Assembly (NCBI GenBank): GCA_034766995.1
Contig: CM068319.1
Location: forward strand, 19,529,922 to 19,593,921
DNA: 64,000 bases
Source of the DNA: Acanthacorydalis orientalis
Lineage: Eukaryota; Arthropoda; Insecta; Megaloptera; Corydalidae
Direction of reading: 5' to 3'
Shown here in pieces: positions 22,916 to 37,969 of this stretch (position 1 is the stretch's first letter; every line of letters starts with the position of its first letter). Below the pieces are notes generated by a model. It searched no databases, was not told the origin of the DNA, and worked only from the letters and a program-made list of their open reading frames with translations. The position numbers and the translations under genes are program-made.

Positions 22916-23330
22916 TTATTAACGGTGGATGTGCCGTTAAAGGCACAGGAATATAATATCTAGAGAAATATCTCCACTAGAAAAAAAACCGCAGGCTAAA
23001 CCATTATACAGTGTTTAAAAAGCATCTGTAACGTGATATAAACGATTCAAGATAAAATCCGTCTGTATATTTTTTTAAACGTGATACCAGCTTAGCAGCC
23101 ATTAGAATGTCATGTGATAGTGAACAGCGAATTCAGCACAGGGTATTCGGTTACTGCAACTGATCCAAAGAGCTTTTTGTAATCTAATAAAGCTTACAGC
23201 AGGCAGAACAGTCGCTTGGTTAGCTCGCGAATTGTTCTGTACAGACATTAAAGCTGCTTTCTTTCGAATTCCTTCGAGATATATTTTTTAGCGCGTTTGT
23301 CCAAACGCAGCTGGTGGCTATGTACAGAAT
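22916..23330. promoter_or_regulatory. G+C-richer island 6
   Basis: The line 23101-23160 has 24 G/C in 60. It contains the small dyads TGTGCC-GTTAAA-GGCACA (22929-22946) and TCTGTACAGA (23236-23245), and TAGCTCGCGAATTG. A 91-codon plus frame begins at its right edge (23314-23589), with a hydrophobic start (MAMYRICVILSISILFSSVI), but then runs through a TA tract and lacks any family match. The hydrophobic start is probably chance in T-rich DNA. A short secreted peptide cannot be fully excluded. Confidence 0.3.
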
Positions 23331-23775
23331 TTGCGTTATTTTATCGATTTCGATTCTCTTTTCTTCTGTTATTGATTTGCAAGGAGTAATCGTACCAATA
23401 CATATTGTTCTGGCAATAAATTTATTTCACTGCTTTTATATACATATCGATATATATATATATATATATATAATAAAGAAGTGGATTTCCGGTTTTTGCA
23501 TCAATGCAGTATTAAGTGAAAATAACCTTTTGTTGAAAGCTCCTTTGTCTAGTTGTTCTTTAAGAATGTTTTGTAAAAGTTTTTTATAAACAAAGTAGCA
23601 TTTACCAAAATACTATCGTTATGATTATATTTGTAATAAATAAATAAATTTCAAGTATTATTTTTATGATACACTTAGAATTCTAAAAATTATTTAACCT
23701 TGTATTGAGAGTATAGTATTAGCTCTTTCATATCATATATAAAAATATTCAAATATTCAGTTCTATTTTCCGTTT

Positions 23776-23819
<44 letters not shown>

Positions 23820-23873
23820 AAACTCAATTTCTTATATTATTTTTTCACTCATTTTTAGTAGCTCTAAATACTA
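23331..23873. other. AT-rich stretch with TA tracts before mariner copy B
   Basis: TA tracts at 23450-23472 and 23779-23811. No gene supported. Confidence 0.65.
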
Positions 23874-24429
23874 TTAGGTTGGTAGGAAAATAATTACTGT
23901 TTTTGTTTTCTGAATTCTAACCTTAATTCTTTTCAATAAAATTGTCATTTAACCGTGTTCTTGTTAATATTATTTTAAAGTATATTTTTCGGTCTGTATT
24001 TGGTAACATCGAATTTGGTTTTATCATTAATTTTGATTCAAATTGGGCTACAACCGAAACGAAGCAAATAAAAGCATTTGTTTTTGTCTGAGTTCAAGAG
24101 GGGTTGTAAAGCAGCAGAATCTGCTCGTAAACTAAATGATACTTTTGGTGTGTGTACTGTAAAGGAACGTACGGTGCAATGTGATTACAAAAAATTCGTA
24201 CTGGGAACGAGAGCTTTGAAGATGAATAAGATCGCGGGCGTCCTTCTTCAGCCCATAACGATGAACTTAAAGCGTTAGTTGAATCAGAACAACGCACAAA
24301 AATTCGAGAGCTTGCACAAAAGTTATGTGTTAGTCATCCAACAGTTCTGGAATACTTAAAACATAAAATTATTAAAAATATATATAAAATTGAAGGTTAT
24401 AAACCGCAATTATTTTTCTACCAACCTAA
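23874..24429 (+). mobile_element. Mariner element copy B, internally deleted, with TA target duplication
   Basis: The left end TTAGGTTGGTAGG and right end CTACCAACCTAA are near-perfect inverted repeats of about 29 bp, flanked by TA at 23872-23873 and 24430-24431. At 556 bp it is within 10 bp of copies A and D. The terminal sequence is the best preserved of the four, so this copy gives the clearest view of the family's ends. It retains only the N-terminal transposase region. Confidence 0.95.
24057..24400 (+). pseudogene. Mariner transposase remnant (N-terminal part), copy B
   Basis: The start codon expected before GAAACGAAGC is lost. From 24093 the reading shows EFKRGCKAAESARKLNDTFG and VKERTVQ, classic N-terminal mariner motifs. 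Frame is lost after about residue 45, where the expected WWF motif reads CDY. RGRPSS-like and SHPTVLE segments lie in other frames. The catalytic core is missing, with direct passage into the right terminal repeat. The minus-strand frame 24094-24297 is only its antisense shadow. Confidence 0.9.
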
Positions 24430-24890
24430 TATTAATAGCACCAAATTAAAAAAAATCAAAATTTAAGTAATATAAAAACTATAACATGAAAGCTCGATTT
24501 TGATTACCAAATTAATGACTCTTTTAATGACTGTTCATAATGCTGCTAATTTTTTTAAGCTATTAAAATAAAAATAGTAGAATTTATTTAAATGAGTAAG
24601 TTGTAAAAGAAAAAAATTTTTAATTATTTACTGTTTTACCTTTTTTTACATTTACTTTTTTTTGTATTCAATATACATTCATAAGTATTTTTAATTAGAT
24701 TGTGCCTATAACTAATACGTGATCTGTCTTAGTACATAAAAATAAATGAAATATATTAAATACATATTTTAATAATTAATGAAATTAATACAAATTACAG
24801 TTAATTCTAATACGTGATAAAATAACATTATTTAGAAACAACTATGAACACGAATATACGTTTTTTCAGAAATTAAGTTTTTGTACACAA

Positions 24891-24938
<48 letters not shown>

Positions 24939-25010
24939 TACATATATACTGTAATATATATTCACATTTTACATATATACATATGTATATATGTATGGAT
25001 ATATGTATAT
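24430..25010. other. AT-rich stretch ending in an irregular TA array
   Basis: The array 24890-25010 mixes TATA, CATATATAC and GTATATATG and opens false frames on both strands. Nothing else seen. Confidence 0.65.
24890..25010. repeat. Irregular (TA)n/(CATATA)n array
   Basis: A TA core of about 30 bp with GTATAT and CATATATAC variants on the right, ending at GCACGACCAGG. Confidence 0.9.
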
Positions 25011-25330
25011 GCACGACCAGGAAACCTAAAAAAGATATAACACTTAGCTATACCGCACATCTAAAAGAGCTTTTAAACTAGTCATTTGGGAGCAATTTTC
25101 GACGAGCGCATATTTTTTCTCATTCCCGTTGGACAGAGAATTACATCGACGAAAAAGAAAAAAATATCTTATTGGAACGTAATTGCGAATGGTTGTAAGG
25201 TACTACTGAAAGCACGGGCAATAATAGCACTATTATTGTATTTATTTATTTTTAATCATAGTACATTTAAGGTTGGAAAGAACTTATACTTTTTTTCAAT
25301 TCGTAATATAATTTGACAATTATTTATTTA
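25011..25330. promoter_or_regulatory. Small G+C-richer island 7
   Basis: A complex block including TTTTCGACGAGCGC, CATTCCCGTTGGACAG and GGTACTACTGAAAGCACGGGC. The plus frame 25086-25316 (76 codons) crosses it but has no recognisable motif and degenerates into Y/F/L. Role unknown. Confidence 0.25.
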
Positions 25331-25637
25331 AATATTATATATCGGCATTAAAATGTTTACTTTTGTATTTATGTATAACGTAGATATTTTCAACGGATAT
25401 TGATTTTTTGTATCATTCTATAATTTTCTATTTGAACATTCACATAGGTTGCTTTATCGAAATTGATACTGTTTACAGAAGTAAATTATGTGTAATGCTT
25501 GTTGCGACAATTAATCTCTATTTTCATTCTTTATTCATAGGATATTCATATATATATAATGGAATAAGTTAATTAATTCCCATTGAGGAATAATTCATTC
25601 ACAATGTTATTACCGTTTGATGACATCCAAATATGTG

Positions 25638-25642
<5 letters not shown>

Positions 25643-25686
<44 letters not shown>
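25643..25686. repeat. (TA)n microsatellite
   Basis: A perfect TA tract of 44 bp, followed by GGGTGTATATGTATATA. Confidence 0.95.
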
Positions 25687-25690
<4 letters not shown>

Positions 25691-27692
25691 GGGTGTATAT
25701 GTATATAAAATTAGATTATGATGTCGTTATTCATTAATGATCCGTTGATCAATAAACTTTATAAGCTTTACAATGAAATACTATCCAATACTATTAATGC
25801 TTTGTCTTAAACTTGTTTCATGTTTCATTTTCAGGTTAGTTTGAATATACAGGATACATGTACATACGATATATATATATATATATATATATATTACTTA
25901 TTTAAATCTTTATCAATATTTTAATGTATTTGATTTTATTTCTTAACAGATTTTTTAAATTTCTAATTTAAAACGTTACCATTTTTAACATTAATGTTTC
26001 AACGTATTTCAAAATAAAGATAAAAACCAATCTTTTTCAATGTATAAATATATTTTTTAAAAAAATATTTAGTACTTTGTCATTTCTTACATGTCATCTA
26101 TAATTTCTATGAAGTTATTACAATTTAAATTGTTTTCGTTTTTTGGTTTCTAGATATTGTTCATTTTATTAAATATTTGTGTTGTAATGTAAATGTATTA
26201 TTTTTTTAAAAAATTATAAAAGGCATAGAAATTCTAATATGCTAAATGTGTTTAAAAAAGTCAGTTCTTAAAACATTTAATTTCTTTGCAATGTACTTTT
26301 TATTGATCACTTAGTTAATTAAAACGTATGGATATTATTATAACAATTTTAATTTTGTTACTATGGCTAAATTAATTTTTAAACTATTATCTACATACTT
26401 CATTGTTTTTTTTAAAAAAAAAATATCAAATAGTCACTTATTATTAATTTCATCGCCTTATATAGATTTAATTCCGATTCTATCATCTTTAACTCGTTAA
26501 GACAGAGAAAATGTGTGTTGAAAAAAATATTTTTTTATGACTTTGCTCTCTGAAAATAAGATTCCCAATAGAATATACACATATCATTCAAATTGAGTAT
26601 TTTTATTAGAAAATTGAGTATCGAGGAGTGGTTCGTTTGTGAAAATTGTAACGATTTATTTATTTTTTCTTTCAATTTATATTTATCATATAATGAAAAT
26701 TGGAACTCAATTCTACAAAATAATTCAATAATTTTTTTTAAAAAAAATAAATTGTGCCTGGTATCGTATTAATTTAGTTTTTATTTACATTTTTCTAATG
26801 AGTATTTCGTTTTTCTGTTTTGTATTTCACCAAAAATTGTGAATGGAACGTGTGAAATATGCTATAAAAGAAATATGTTGAATATTAGAAATAAGTTAAT
26901 TAAAAATATGAAATGTTTGCATTTTGTTGTCGAAGAATGTAATAAAAGCTCTTAAATCCTTAAAAAATTAAACTTTCAAGCACGAAATTAGTTTTCTGTT
27001 TATCAATCCCATGGGTGTACTTCATTTTTAAACGTGAAATACCAAACTTTAAATTTGAAAGACAATTAAGATCAAACTGTAACTTTTAATCTATTGGCCA
27101 CAAGTGAAATACGTATTTAAAATGTAGAAATGTTTACAATTAGGAAACATTTTAGATACGTTTTTTATATATTTGACATTTTTTTTATCTTTTTTTCTTT
27201 CATAAATAATTAACTGTTGTTATTAAAAAAATAACTAATCCGTGAAGTTCTTTTAATTTCTATAATTATCAATATAGTTTCAAGAAAAAACATGAAGCAC
27301 TATTAATTCCTATAAAGAACATATATATAATTTTTTAATTTTAAAAATATAATAAATATTTCAAATTGATACTAATAATATAACAATTTATATCATCAAA
27401 ATGTCTTATCTATTAATTTTACAAAATAAATTAGTGCTCCCAAACATCTCTCATTTTTATCAAAATATTAAATAATTGCTTATTCTGTATTTTTATACGC
27501 GATTAAAATAAACAGTAGCAATTATTGAATGTGTTAATACAACACATCTTGTTTGTAATGTTTTGAAATATTAAACATATCAGAGAATTTGTATCTTATT
27601 TAACGAATCATTTATTCCTAATATAAATATTTATGAAATGATCAATGATTGTTAACGTTTAAATATTTGTATTAATATTTTTTCAAGAAAAA

Positions 27693-27699
<7 letters not shown>

Positions 27700-27734
<35 letters not shown>
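27700..27734. repeat. (TA)n microsatellite
   Basis: A perfect TA tract of about 35 bp. Confidence 0.95.
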
Positions 27735-27738
<4 letters not shown>

Positions 27739-28065
27739 GTATAAGATGTGTGTTTCTAAATAGTATAGATTTGTATTTCCGCCACTTATAAGTTTCCATG
27801 TTAAAATAAGTTCAGTTTTGTTAATAGTTGATATGATATTAGATATATCTTGTATAGTACTGACCTAATAACAGTTTAGTGGTTAGTAAAATTAACTATT
27901 TATACGTTAAAGCCAGACTAATATAAAGTTATGTACATAACTGGAATGTGGTTGCAAAGATCGACGTCATTTTATATTAGAATTAACTGGGGTGTGTTCC
28001 ATAAATTTTTGAAATTATATATGTATGCTCAGACATAGACATGTAAATACATACACAAACAAATA

Positions 28066-28068
<3 letters not shown>

Positions 28069-28120
<52 letters not shown>
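28069..28120. repeat. Compound (TA)n-(GT)n microsatellite
   Basis: 36 bp of TA followed by eight GT units. Confidence 0.95.
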
Positions 28121-28720
28121 ATTTATTTGTATTGATGGCTTACAGGTCAAGAGTATCACTAAATTTAGGAATCAAACCTCGAAAATTTTTATAAATATCA
28201 TAAAATTAATTTTTATGTTCGGCATATTTTTGTAGTCATTAATGAGAAATTGATAAAATGTTTAATTTATCATTTCAAAATCTAGAAAATATTTTTACTA
28301 CACAATTTTTATAAAGAGAAGACTTATCCAATCTATTTTATGCCGACTTACTTCTTAACAATTCTTATATATTAGTTTATTTAAATTACTATACTAATGT
28401 TAAACACTAAACTTTATTTTTTTTTTGAATAAAAATATATGATATGAAAGCAATTTATTTTCATTTTTGTTCCAATTATGAAAATCAATTGCGTTTATTA
28501 TTGACTATTTCTTCATTTTTATATGAATTTTTCTGTGGTTTTCATTAATAAATATGAATGTTTATAATGAGAAATAAAAATAAAAATTAAGTATGAATGT
28601 CTATAATATTAAAATCACCCTCTCTCTCTTTCTCTCTCTATATATAAGTATCAAAGATTGATATTTCAAAATAAAATATAAATCATGTAAAAATCCAAAA
28701 CAAAAACAGACCGATTTCGT

Positions 28721-29250
28721 TCATTAACAGCTGACAACAACAAAACCCAGTTTGAAACAAAAAGAGAAAAAAGAAACTTTAGAAAATGTAAACCGAGAGC
28801 TTTTTTATCAGAGTGGAAAAAAGTATATATATGAAAAATCCATTTAAACTTTTTCCCATCGTAACCTCATGAGTATAGGTCAGAGAGACACTGACACACA
28901 TCTTCTATTTCACTTTGAGTTTCATATTTCAAAAAAAAATACATTATATAACGTAAAAGTTTTTTTTAAAGTCGCGGCGGCAAAACTGTTACGATTATAG
29001 ACCACTTTCATTGAAAATGCTGTAACCTATAGAGCCATTACCGGAGCACTTTGATAACAGCAGGTTTGGAATACCTACACACATATACATACATAAATTT
29101 TGAGTTGAAACCGATGAATTCCCATTTACCATTGCTACTGCATTGCAGTAACTGTGTACTCGTATTGGAGTAACGTTTAAAATAAAAATAGCCATTCGAA
29201 GGTAATTTTTGTTTATCGAATGATGTGACTGTACAATTATACATAACAAA
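28721..29250. promoter_or_regulatory. G+C-richer island 8
   Basis: A complex block with AGTCGCGGCGGCAAAACTG (28970-28988), an AGGTCA nuclear-receptor-type half-site (28877-28882) and GAGACACTGACAC. Two overlapping minus frames (28995-29249 and 29038-29244) lie in different registers. Neither matches a known family, so neither is called. Confidence 0.3.
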
Positions 29251-30262
29251 ATATTATTTTTTATTTATTACTTAATTTTGTGTTGTCTGCTGATTTATAT
29301 ATTTCGTTTATTTACCCGTTCATTAACTTTGAAAATAACGCATACGTGTTTAAATAATCAATTGCAGTAAAATTCAATGATATGATTATACAAACAATAA
29401 CACCCCAAATTGAAATATGATTATTAAGCAATTAAATACAAAAACAAATATTTCAAGTAATAAATCATTGTAATACTTAAAGTTCACTTTTAGACATGGA
29501 ATTTAAAAATTGCAAATCAATGACACACGTACGAATTACATTAGTAAATACAAAGTAATCATGTTTTATAAATAAAAACTATACACTTGTAAACATTTAA
29601 TATTCTGTATGCAATGAATATATATTTGTATCTAATTAATTATATCGGATTATTTTTTTTATTTTTATGAAATTGTTTTTATACCAAAGGAAAGTTATTT
29701 AAAAGATGTTATAGAAATTAAAATACTGAGAAGCAATTTATTAAACTTCTAAACATATTTTTATATTTCAAAATAAATAACTTTTTGATATATAATTGAA
29801 TATTGTTACTTGTTAAACAGATATTATTCCATTCAATTGCCATTTAACCAAACATCAATAAGAATTTAGTGAAGCGTTTCTCAAATTCCGAAGAAGTAGA
29901 TCTATAGTCATAATCATTGATAAACACTTAAAGCAGCAAATGATTCAATTAATTACATTATCATTGAAGTAACAAGGAAGCTTCCTTTCAGTGTGTAGAT
30001 ATGTGTGAAATGAAATTTCGCTAAATTGAAACGTTTGCTGCGACGTATCATATCATAAGTCATCCCTTTGTAATATTATAACAATCCTTAGACTCTATGT
30101 ACATTAGTAGAATTAATGCTAATTGTGATCTCTAATTCCATTGTGTAAATCCAATCAGTTCTCGTGATTACCATACCGTATAGACACTTCAGTTAGAATT
30201 GATTGTTACTTACCAACTATGAACCGTGCCCTTAATTTTAATAACAATTCATTATAATACTC

Positions 30263-30304
<42 letters not shown>

Positions 30305-31319
30305 CACAAACTAAATAAATGCAGTAATAATTTCCGTACTTTCCGATGCCACGTCCTCCGGAAATGATAAAGGAATTTTGGTGACTCCTTATTTCTTCTT
30401 TATGAGTGCAGTTAATATTTTATTAAAAAGAGACAAAACATATACATTTTTGAATATTATAGCAAATTTGTTTTTCTTGTGAAAATCAGCTTATTTACTG
30501 TTGCATAATTTTAAAAATTTAGGTTTGACAGTCGAAATAGCCAATCTTATTTTTTTATCTCTAATTCATCTTAATTTTTACTCTGAATAATGATAATTAT
30601 TTGGCTTTTTTAATATTTCTTTTACAAAATACACCACTATTTAATTACAAGCCTTATTTATGCCATTTACTTCCCGGTGAGTCTTATAACTTATGAATCG
30701 TAGTTTGATAAAATAATCAATATATAAATAGTGACTCGAAATTTTGCAAGAATTTATGTTTCACTTTATTTTCAGAAATTGTCTTTGAAACGAATATGTA
30801 TTTATATATAACTGATCTAATTTTTTTTCAAATTTAGTATTCGTTTTTAATTAGTACTATACATTCATTAACAAAAATTCGAAAATAAAACATAACACAT
30901 GAAGATTTTAATGAACAGGAGTAACCGTACCTTTATATTAGTAATAGAGTTTAGTGTCCAATATTAAAATTTAACATGATTATTTTTTTTTATAATAATT
31001 GATTATTTATTATATTTTTAATTTTTCTCTTTCAGTTATATAATTTATAATTTTTTTTAATTAATCAATAGAATTTCTAAAAATATTTATACAAGGTATA
31101 AACTAGTAAAATACATAATTAAATATAAATACAAATCCATATAACGAACATGCATACTTAATATTCTGTAAATATAGTAGAACATTAATTTTCACTGAAA
31201 TAACAATCGTTTTGAATGTTAACTGAAATTTACTCTCACGTTTATTAAAAGATATAGAATATATAAGTACTTTTAATAAAGACTCATATAATACTGTGTC
31301 TCCAACCATGTAGGTAATA

Positions 31320-31371
<52 letters not shown>

Positions 31372-31385
31372 CATATATATATACA
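29251..31385. other. AT-rich non-coding stretch
   Basis: TA tracts at 30264-30301 and 31323-31367. A mildly richer section at 29840-30240 includes GCTGCGACGTATC. No gene supported; the minus frame 31103-31396 runs through the TA tract. Confidence 0.65.
31323..31384. repeat. (TA)n microsatellite with CATACATA tail
   Basis: 45 bp of perfect TA, then CATACATATATATATAC. Confidence 0.95.
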
Positions 31386-33379
<1,994 letters not shown>

Positions 33380-33600
33380 ATCAACAGAAGTAAAATTAAT
33401 GGGAAGTGAAATGTGATAATAATACGTAACACGCGACGTAAAATTCTAAATATCAAATTACATGACGGTAGCAGGTGTCAGTTACGGAAACTTCATGACC
33501 TTAGTGAACAATATATGAAATTGGGGTCGAACGAAACAGTTCCTGAGTACACAGAATCACTGTAAAATAATGCTGTCATATGTCATGTGAAACAAAATGC
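33380..33600. promoter_or_regulatory. G+C-richer island 9
   Basis: A complex CpG-bearing block (ACACGCGACGT, CATGACGGTAGCAGGTGTCAG, GGGGTCGAACG) with no open frame above 60 codons. Candidate regulatory DNA by composition only. Confidence 0.3.
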
Positions 33601-35181
33601 CTGATATATTTATATGAAATTTATACATTTAATTATGTACTGAAGATTTGTCTGTAATATGTTTCATGATTATTGCAGAGAAGTTATGAAAAAAAAAAAA
33701 CGTTGGATATTTAACATAAATACAGTAAAATAGGTTTATAAATATTTAATTACTTCTGTGTGTTTCAATTGTCATATGATTTATTTTTAAATCAGTATAT
33801 TCATTCTAAAATAATCACATAAAAATGTTAAAATGCAATTCATTATCAGAATTGTTTAAAACTTTGTCACTTTTCCTCAGACTTGTGTTTTTTTTTATTT
33901 TTATTACTGCTATTCAGTTATAACTGAATTCAGATATTTTATTTCAAATATTCTTTTAGTTTTTTTCGTTTTTATTACTTGTATAAATTTCTAAAGTTTT
34001 TTAATATTTGTTAACAGAAATCTAAAATTATATTACAATAACACTGTCCAGGTTGTTTTTTTTTTTGGTTGAATCTTGGTGTATATTGGATAATTTTAAA
34101 AAATGTTACATGTGTACTTAAACTAGTTTGTCATTCCTGTACTAATTCCAAACATAAAATCAAATGCATTTAAGAAATTTAAAGGTTAAAATATTCCACT
34201 TTTTCAACTGTATAAACTAAATGGACTCAAAATTTAATAGTTAATATGTATATTCTAACAGTTATGTTGTTTATTATTTTAACAGTTATTGTGGCATGCA
34301 GTTTGTGGCTAGTTAGACAAATTTTTGTAGACATTTCGTTTGTGTGGCTTACCTTAAACGATAATTAAGTTGAAATCGTAATTATATTTTAAAGTAATCT
34401 ACTTACTACTTAATTATTATTGGAGAACATAATTTGTAATAAAGTTCAAAGTATATTTTTTTATATTTCTTTTAAATTACATTTTTATCATTAAAAACAC
34501 AATATTTACAATTTTGACAACAGAAATTTAATTTAAAAGAAATTTCAGACTTGGCAAACAATATTGGACGTGATCCAATTTCAAAAACTAATATATTGAA
34601 CTGATAACTAACATATCATTATTTATAATCCTATATAATATAATACGTTACATAAGAAATGTTATTATGTTTCCAGTAAAACGCTTTTAAATGTTCAAAA
34701 TAAGAAGGAAATAATATTTCATCTCATTAAAATAGAATTTTGTAATTTTCATTCTAAATTCATAATTTACCACTATTTTTATTCATTTCTTTTTTATGAT
34801 GTATCTCACATTTAACGATAAAATGAGTTTAACTTTACTGAGTTTTTTCATTTTTACATAAAATATTTGATTCATTCAATGTTGATATATTTATATTCTA
34901 TTTGTTTATATTTTTATACATAGTTGTTGCCAATAATAGTGTAATAAAAGAAATAAGTTTTCTATTTATCTCTTTTAAATAATAGTGTGAATTTTATTTT
35001 TCGAGAGACCATCAATTTCCTTTCAGTTGAGAACTGGTAGTTAAAGAAAACACTTACTAAGCACAATTTTCATTTACTAGGTTGGGTTCAAGTATCAATG
35101 TGGATACAAATACGTTTCCGAATACAAAAACAAAGAAAGAAAGCATTGAAGACTAAGTTTTATTGAAAAATCAATAACAAT

Positions 35182-35184
<3 letters not shown>
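33601..35184. other. AT-rich non-coding stretch
   Basis: No open frame, microsatellite or repeat of note until the array at 35185. TAGGTTGGGTTC at 35079-35090 resembles a mariner end but has no partner. Confidence 0.7.

Positions 35185-35270
<86 letters not shown>
35185..35270. repeat. Longest perfect (TA)n microsatellite in the window (86 bp)
   Basis: 43 uninterrupted TA units, flanked by TTAC on the left and CTATCTGTGTTTG on the right. It is likely unstable, and its length in this assembly may be wrong. Confidence 0.97.
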
Positions 35271-35272
<2 letters not shown>

Positions 35273-35329
35273 ATCTGTGTTTGTGTACATATGTAGTATC
35301 TATGTATGTATGTATGTCCTTGTCGTTAC

Positions 35330-35760
35330 ATAGTCTTCAGTTCAATTTAAAGGATATGGGTACAACGATAAACGAACTTATATCTCAATATCGTATCGAA
35401 TACAAATTCCCCCGACAGATAGATTTTTAGCCACAAGCAATATCCGCTTTGTACAAGCATGCATACGTTCTACATGTTAAATTAGAGTAATACTTGTATC
35501 AGTCATGTGTGAAGAAAAACGTGTCTAAAGCCACGGTGCATTACGTTAGAATATATAAGAAGTGGTAAGATATTGAAGATGTTCTCTGTACCTAAGGCAA
35601 CGTTTTCTGTTGGCATTATATACGGCACGGATATAATAGAAAACCTCTTTTCACCAAATTCTTATACTGTTGACCTGTTTTACGGTACCGGCCGTAATAA
35701 AGTATTGATCTCGAGGATGGGGAACTCGCTGGAAAGTAGGCACAAAAAATGTTTATAACC
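35330..35760. promoter_or_regulatory. G+C-richer island 10
   Basis: Complex sequence including ATTCCCCCGACAG, GCCACGGTGC and GGTACCGGCCG. The plus frame 35573-35758 (61 codons) lies within it and is less biased than most frames here. It has no recognisable motif and no obvious exon boundary. Regulatory DNA or an unrecognised small exon are both possible. Confidence 0.3.
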
Positions 35761-37389
35761 TATAAAAACATGTAAAAATGAGAAAGAATATGTTATTTTG
35801 TTTCCTTTACGCGGATTTCCATGCATTTTAAATCAAATCAATTTTTTTTTTATTGGAAATTTATGTCGAGTGAAACTGGGAATTATGCGATGCTTATGGA
35901 TAATTTTCGATGTTCCCTAGTGGTTTGTATGATATTGATATAGAGTTATTACTCGATTTTATATTTAGAATTATTGTTTTCATCGCTTGTTGTCATGAAA
36001 ATCCTACTTTTCGTATTTTTTTATGTAGTATCAATTTTATGGTTTGTAAAATAAATATTTAGAAAGCATATTTATTTATTTTTTAATATTTTTATACATT
36101 TTCTGAAAATTAAATTTTTTATAAAAACAAACCGTTTTTATACAAGATCTTCAATTTTTATTGCAAATGTCGTTATAAAATATTTAATATAGTATTTATC
36201 TTGACATATTATTATTTTCATCTCAACTGCAAAAGGCATTGTTTTCAAAGAGAAATATTTAGAAACCAAGCAATTTATGTTTTATTACGTATAATAGAAA
36301 ATAACTTTTCAACATTCAAAGTTTGTGTCTTATAGATTGTCTTCACTTCTTATTAAAGTTATAATATAATTTTTATATTAAACTTTACAGCTTTAATTCT
36401 TTTACTTGCGTTGTTAATAAGAGTTGTTGTTTGTGTTATTTTCTTTCCTTTCACTGAACGTTTAAACAAATATTTTTATAGTAAATTTTAAACAAATTCT
36501 ATAATTTTTATTACTTTTGTACTTATTATTACAAGTCTTCAAAGAATCGAGTTTTAAAACTTATATATATATATATATTGCAAAATTAATTTTTAACATT
36601 TATTACCGGACTTTTAAGAAATAACGACGAAAATGAGTTCTATTCTTGATGATACAACTTTAAAATATAATAATTCAATATAAAAACGATTAAAATAATT
36701 TTTTACTTGTAGTAAATTAAGTACGAAAAAGTATTATTTTTGAAATTGCAAAAATTAGTTAGTAATGTATATTTTCAATAATTGCTTGCATATTATCTTA
36801 TATGTAATTTTTTATAATTAATTATTGTGATAAATTCACTATTTACTTTTCCTAATATCCCATACAAGCTTCAGCAATTAAATTAAAGTATTGTAAGAAA
36901 GCTCAAATGTTACACCAGAAAAAATACATTTCTAAACATTTTTCTTGATATTGAAGCAGACATTAATGATGTTGGTTGCCAACGTGCCCGTAAGTCCAAA
37001 ATAAACAGTTGACTTAATTAATAAGACAATAAAAAAGTCATATTTGTTCCAAACACTGAAATTATTTCACATGTAAATAATCATGTCCGGCCAGTAACAA
37101 TTTTCAATGGATTTCACCGTTCTAAATTAATTTTGTCAATAGAAGAAACAGGCCACATCTCAAAAAAATCACGATAAAGATGAGAATATCAGATTCTAAA
37201 TTTTATGAAAAAATAAAAACAATAAAGTATTAAAGAACGTGTTATTTTTGCATGTACACTTATGAGTCTGTTCATGAAACATCGGAATTATCATTAATAT
37301 TTTGATGTAACAACTTATTTATCCTTTCAATATTTATCAATTATTTTCTTATTTATCATTTCAATTTATCCTTCATTATAAACGAATTC

Positions 37390-37392
<3 letters not shown>

Positions 37393-37471
<79 letters not shown>
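37393..37471. repeat. Perfect (TA)n microsatellite, 79 bp
   Basis: Uninterrupted TA from ACTATA to TATGAAG. Confidence 0.97.
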
Positions 37472-37474
<3 letters not shown>

Positions 37475-37785
37475 GATGAAACTTCTCTTGATCTTAATGT
37501 ATAATATATATTTTACATATTTAAACAAGTTCGTACCTTTTGAAGAACTAAAATGTTTGAAAGATTCGTAAATAGATTTTCATTTAATCAAAATCTGTTA
37601 TAAACTGAATGAAGTATTGAATTTATAAGATATTAAATAATCTCAAAGATATATTAGATTGAATCCATGTCCAGACAATTTTTAAGCTTCTTACATATAG
37701 CTTTAAATTGCGAAAAATGATCTTATATGAGTAAGCTTATTTGAAAATATTGAACTCATATATATTTTCCCAGATTAATACTTAT

Positions 37786-37787
<2 letters not shown>

Positions 37788-37847
<60 letters not shown>
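37788..37847. repeat. Perfect (TA)n microsatellite, 60 bp
   Basis: Uninterrupted TA about 320 bp after the 79-bp tract, so the two together could pair intramolecularly. Confidence 0.97.
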
Positions 37848-37849
<2 letters not shown>

Positions 37850-37969
37850 AAAAGATTAATTGTATCTTTAAAAACTAATCAATAATAAAACGTATTTGTA
37901 AATTATCTTTCTATATATAAAAAGTAATTCCATTGTAAAATTTCCATTAATATTTTTTTTTCATATTTT

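Larger units (their letters stand above)
25331..28720. other. Long AT-rich non-coding stretch
   Basis: More than 3 kb without an open frame over 60 codons. TA tracts at 25643-25686, 25869-25894 and 27700-27734; TA-GT array at 28069-28120; CT-rich run CTCTCTCTTTCTCTCTC at 28619-28640. Otherwise featureless. Confidence 0.75.
35761..37969. other. AT-rich stretch with two very long TA tracts
   Basis: TA tracts at 36561-36579, 37393-37471 (79 bp) and 37788-37847 (60 bp). No open frame of note. Confidence 0.75.

Noticed and set aside
23314..23589. 91-codon plus frame with a hydrophobic N-terminus
   Set aside because: The hydrophobic start is what T-rich DNA encodes by chance. The frame crosses a TA tract and has no cleavage site or mature-peptide pattern I can defend.
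24094..24297. 67-codon minus-strand open frame
   Set aside because: Antisense shadow of the transposase remnant in mariner copy B.
35079..35090. TAGGTTGGGTTC, resembling a mariner left end
   Set aside because: No matching right end and no transposase motif within 1.5 kb, and the following bases do not continue the ATAATTGCGG terminal sequence.
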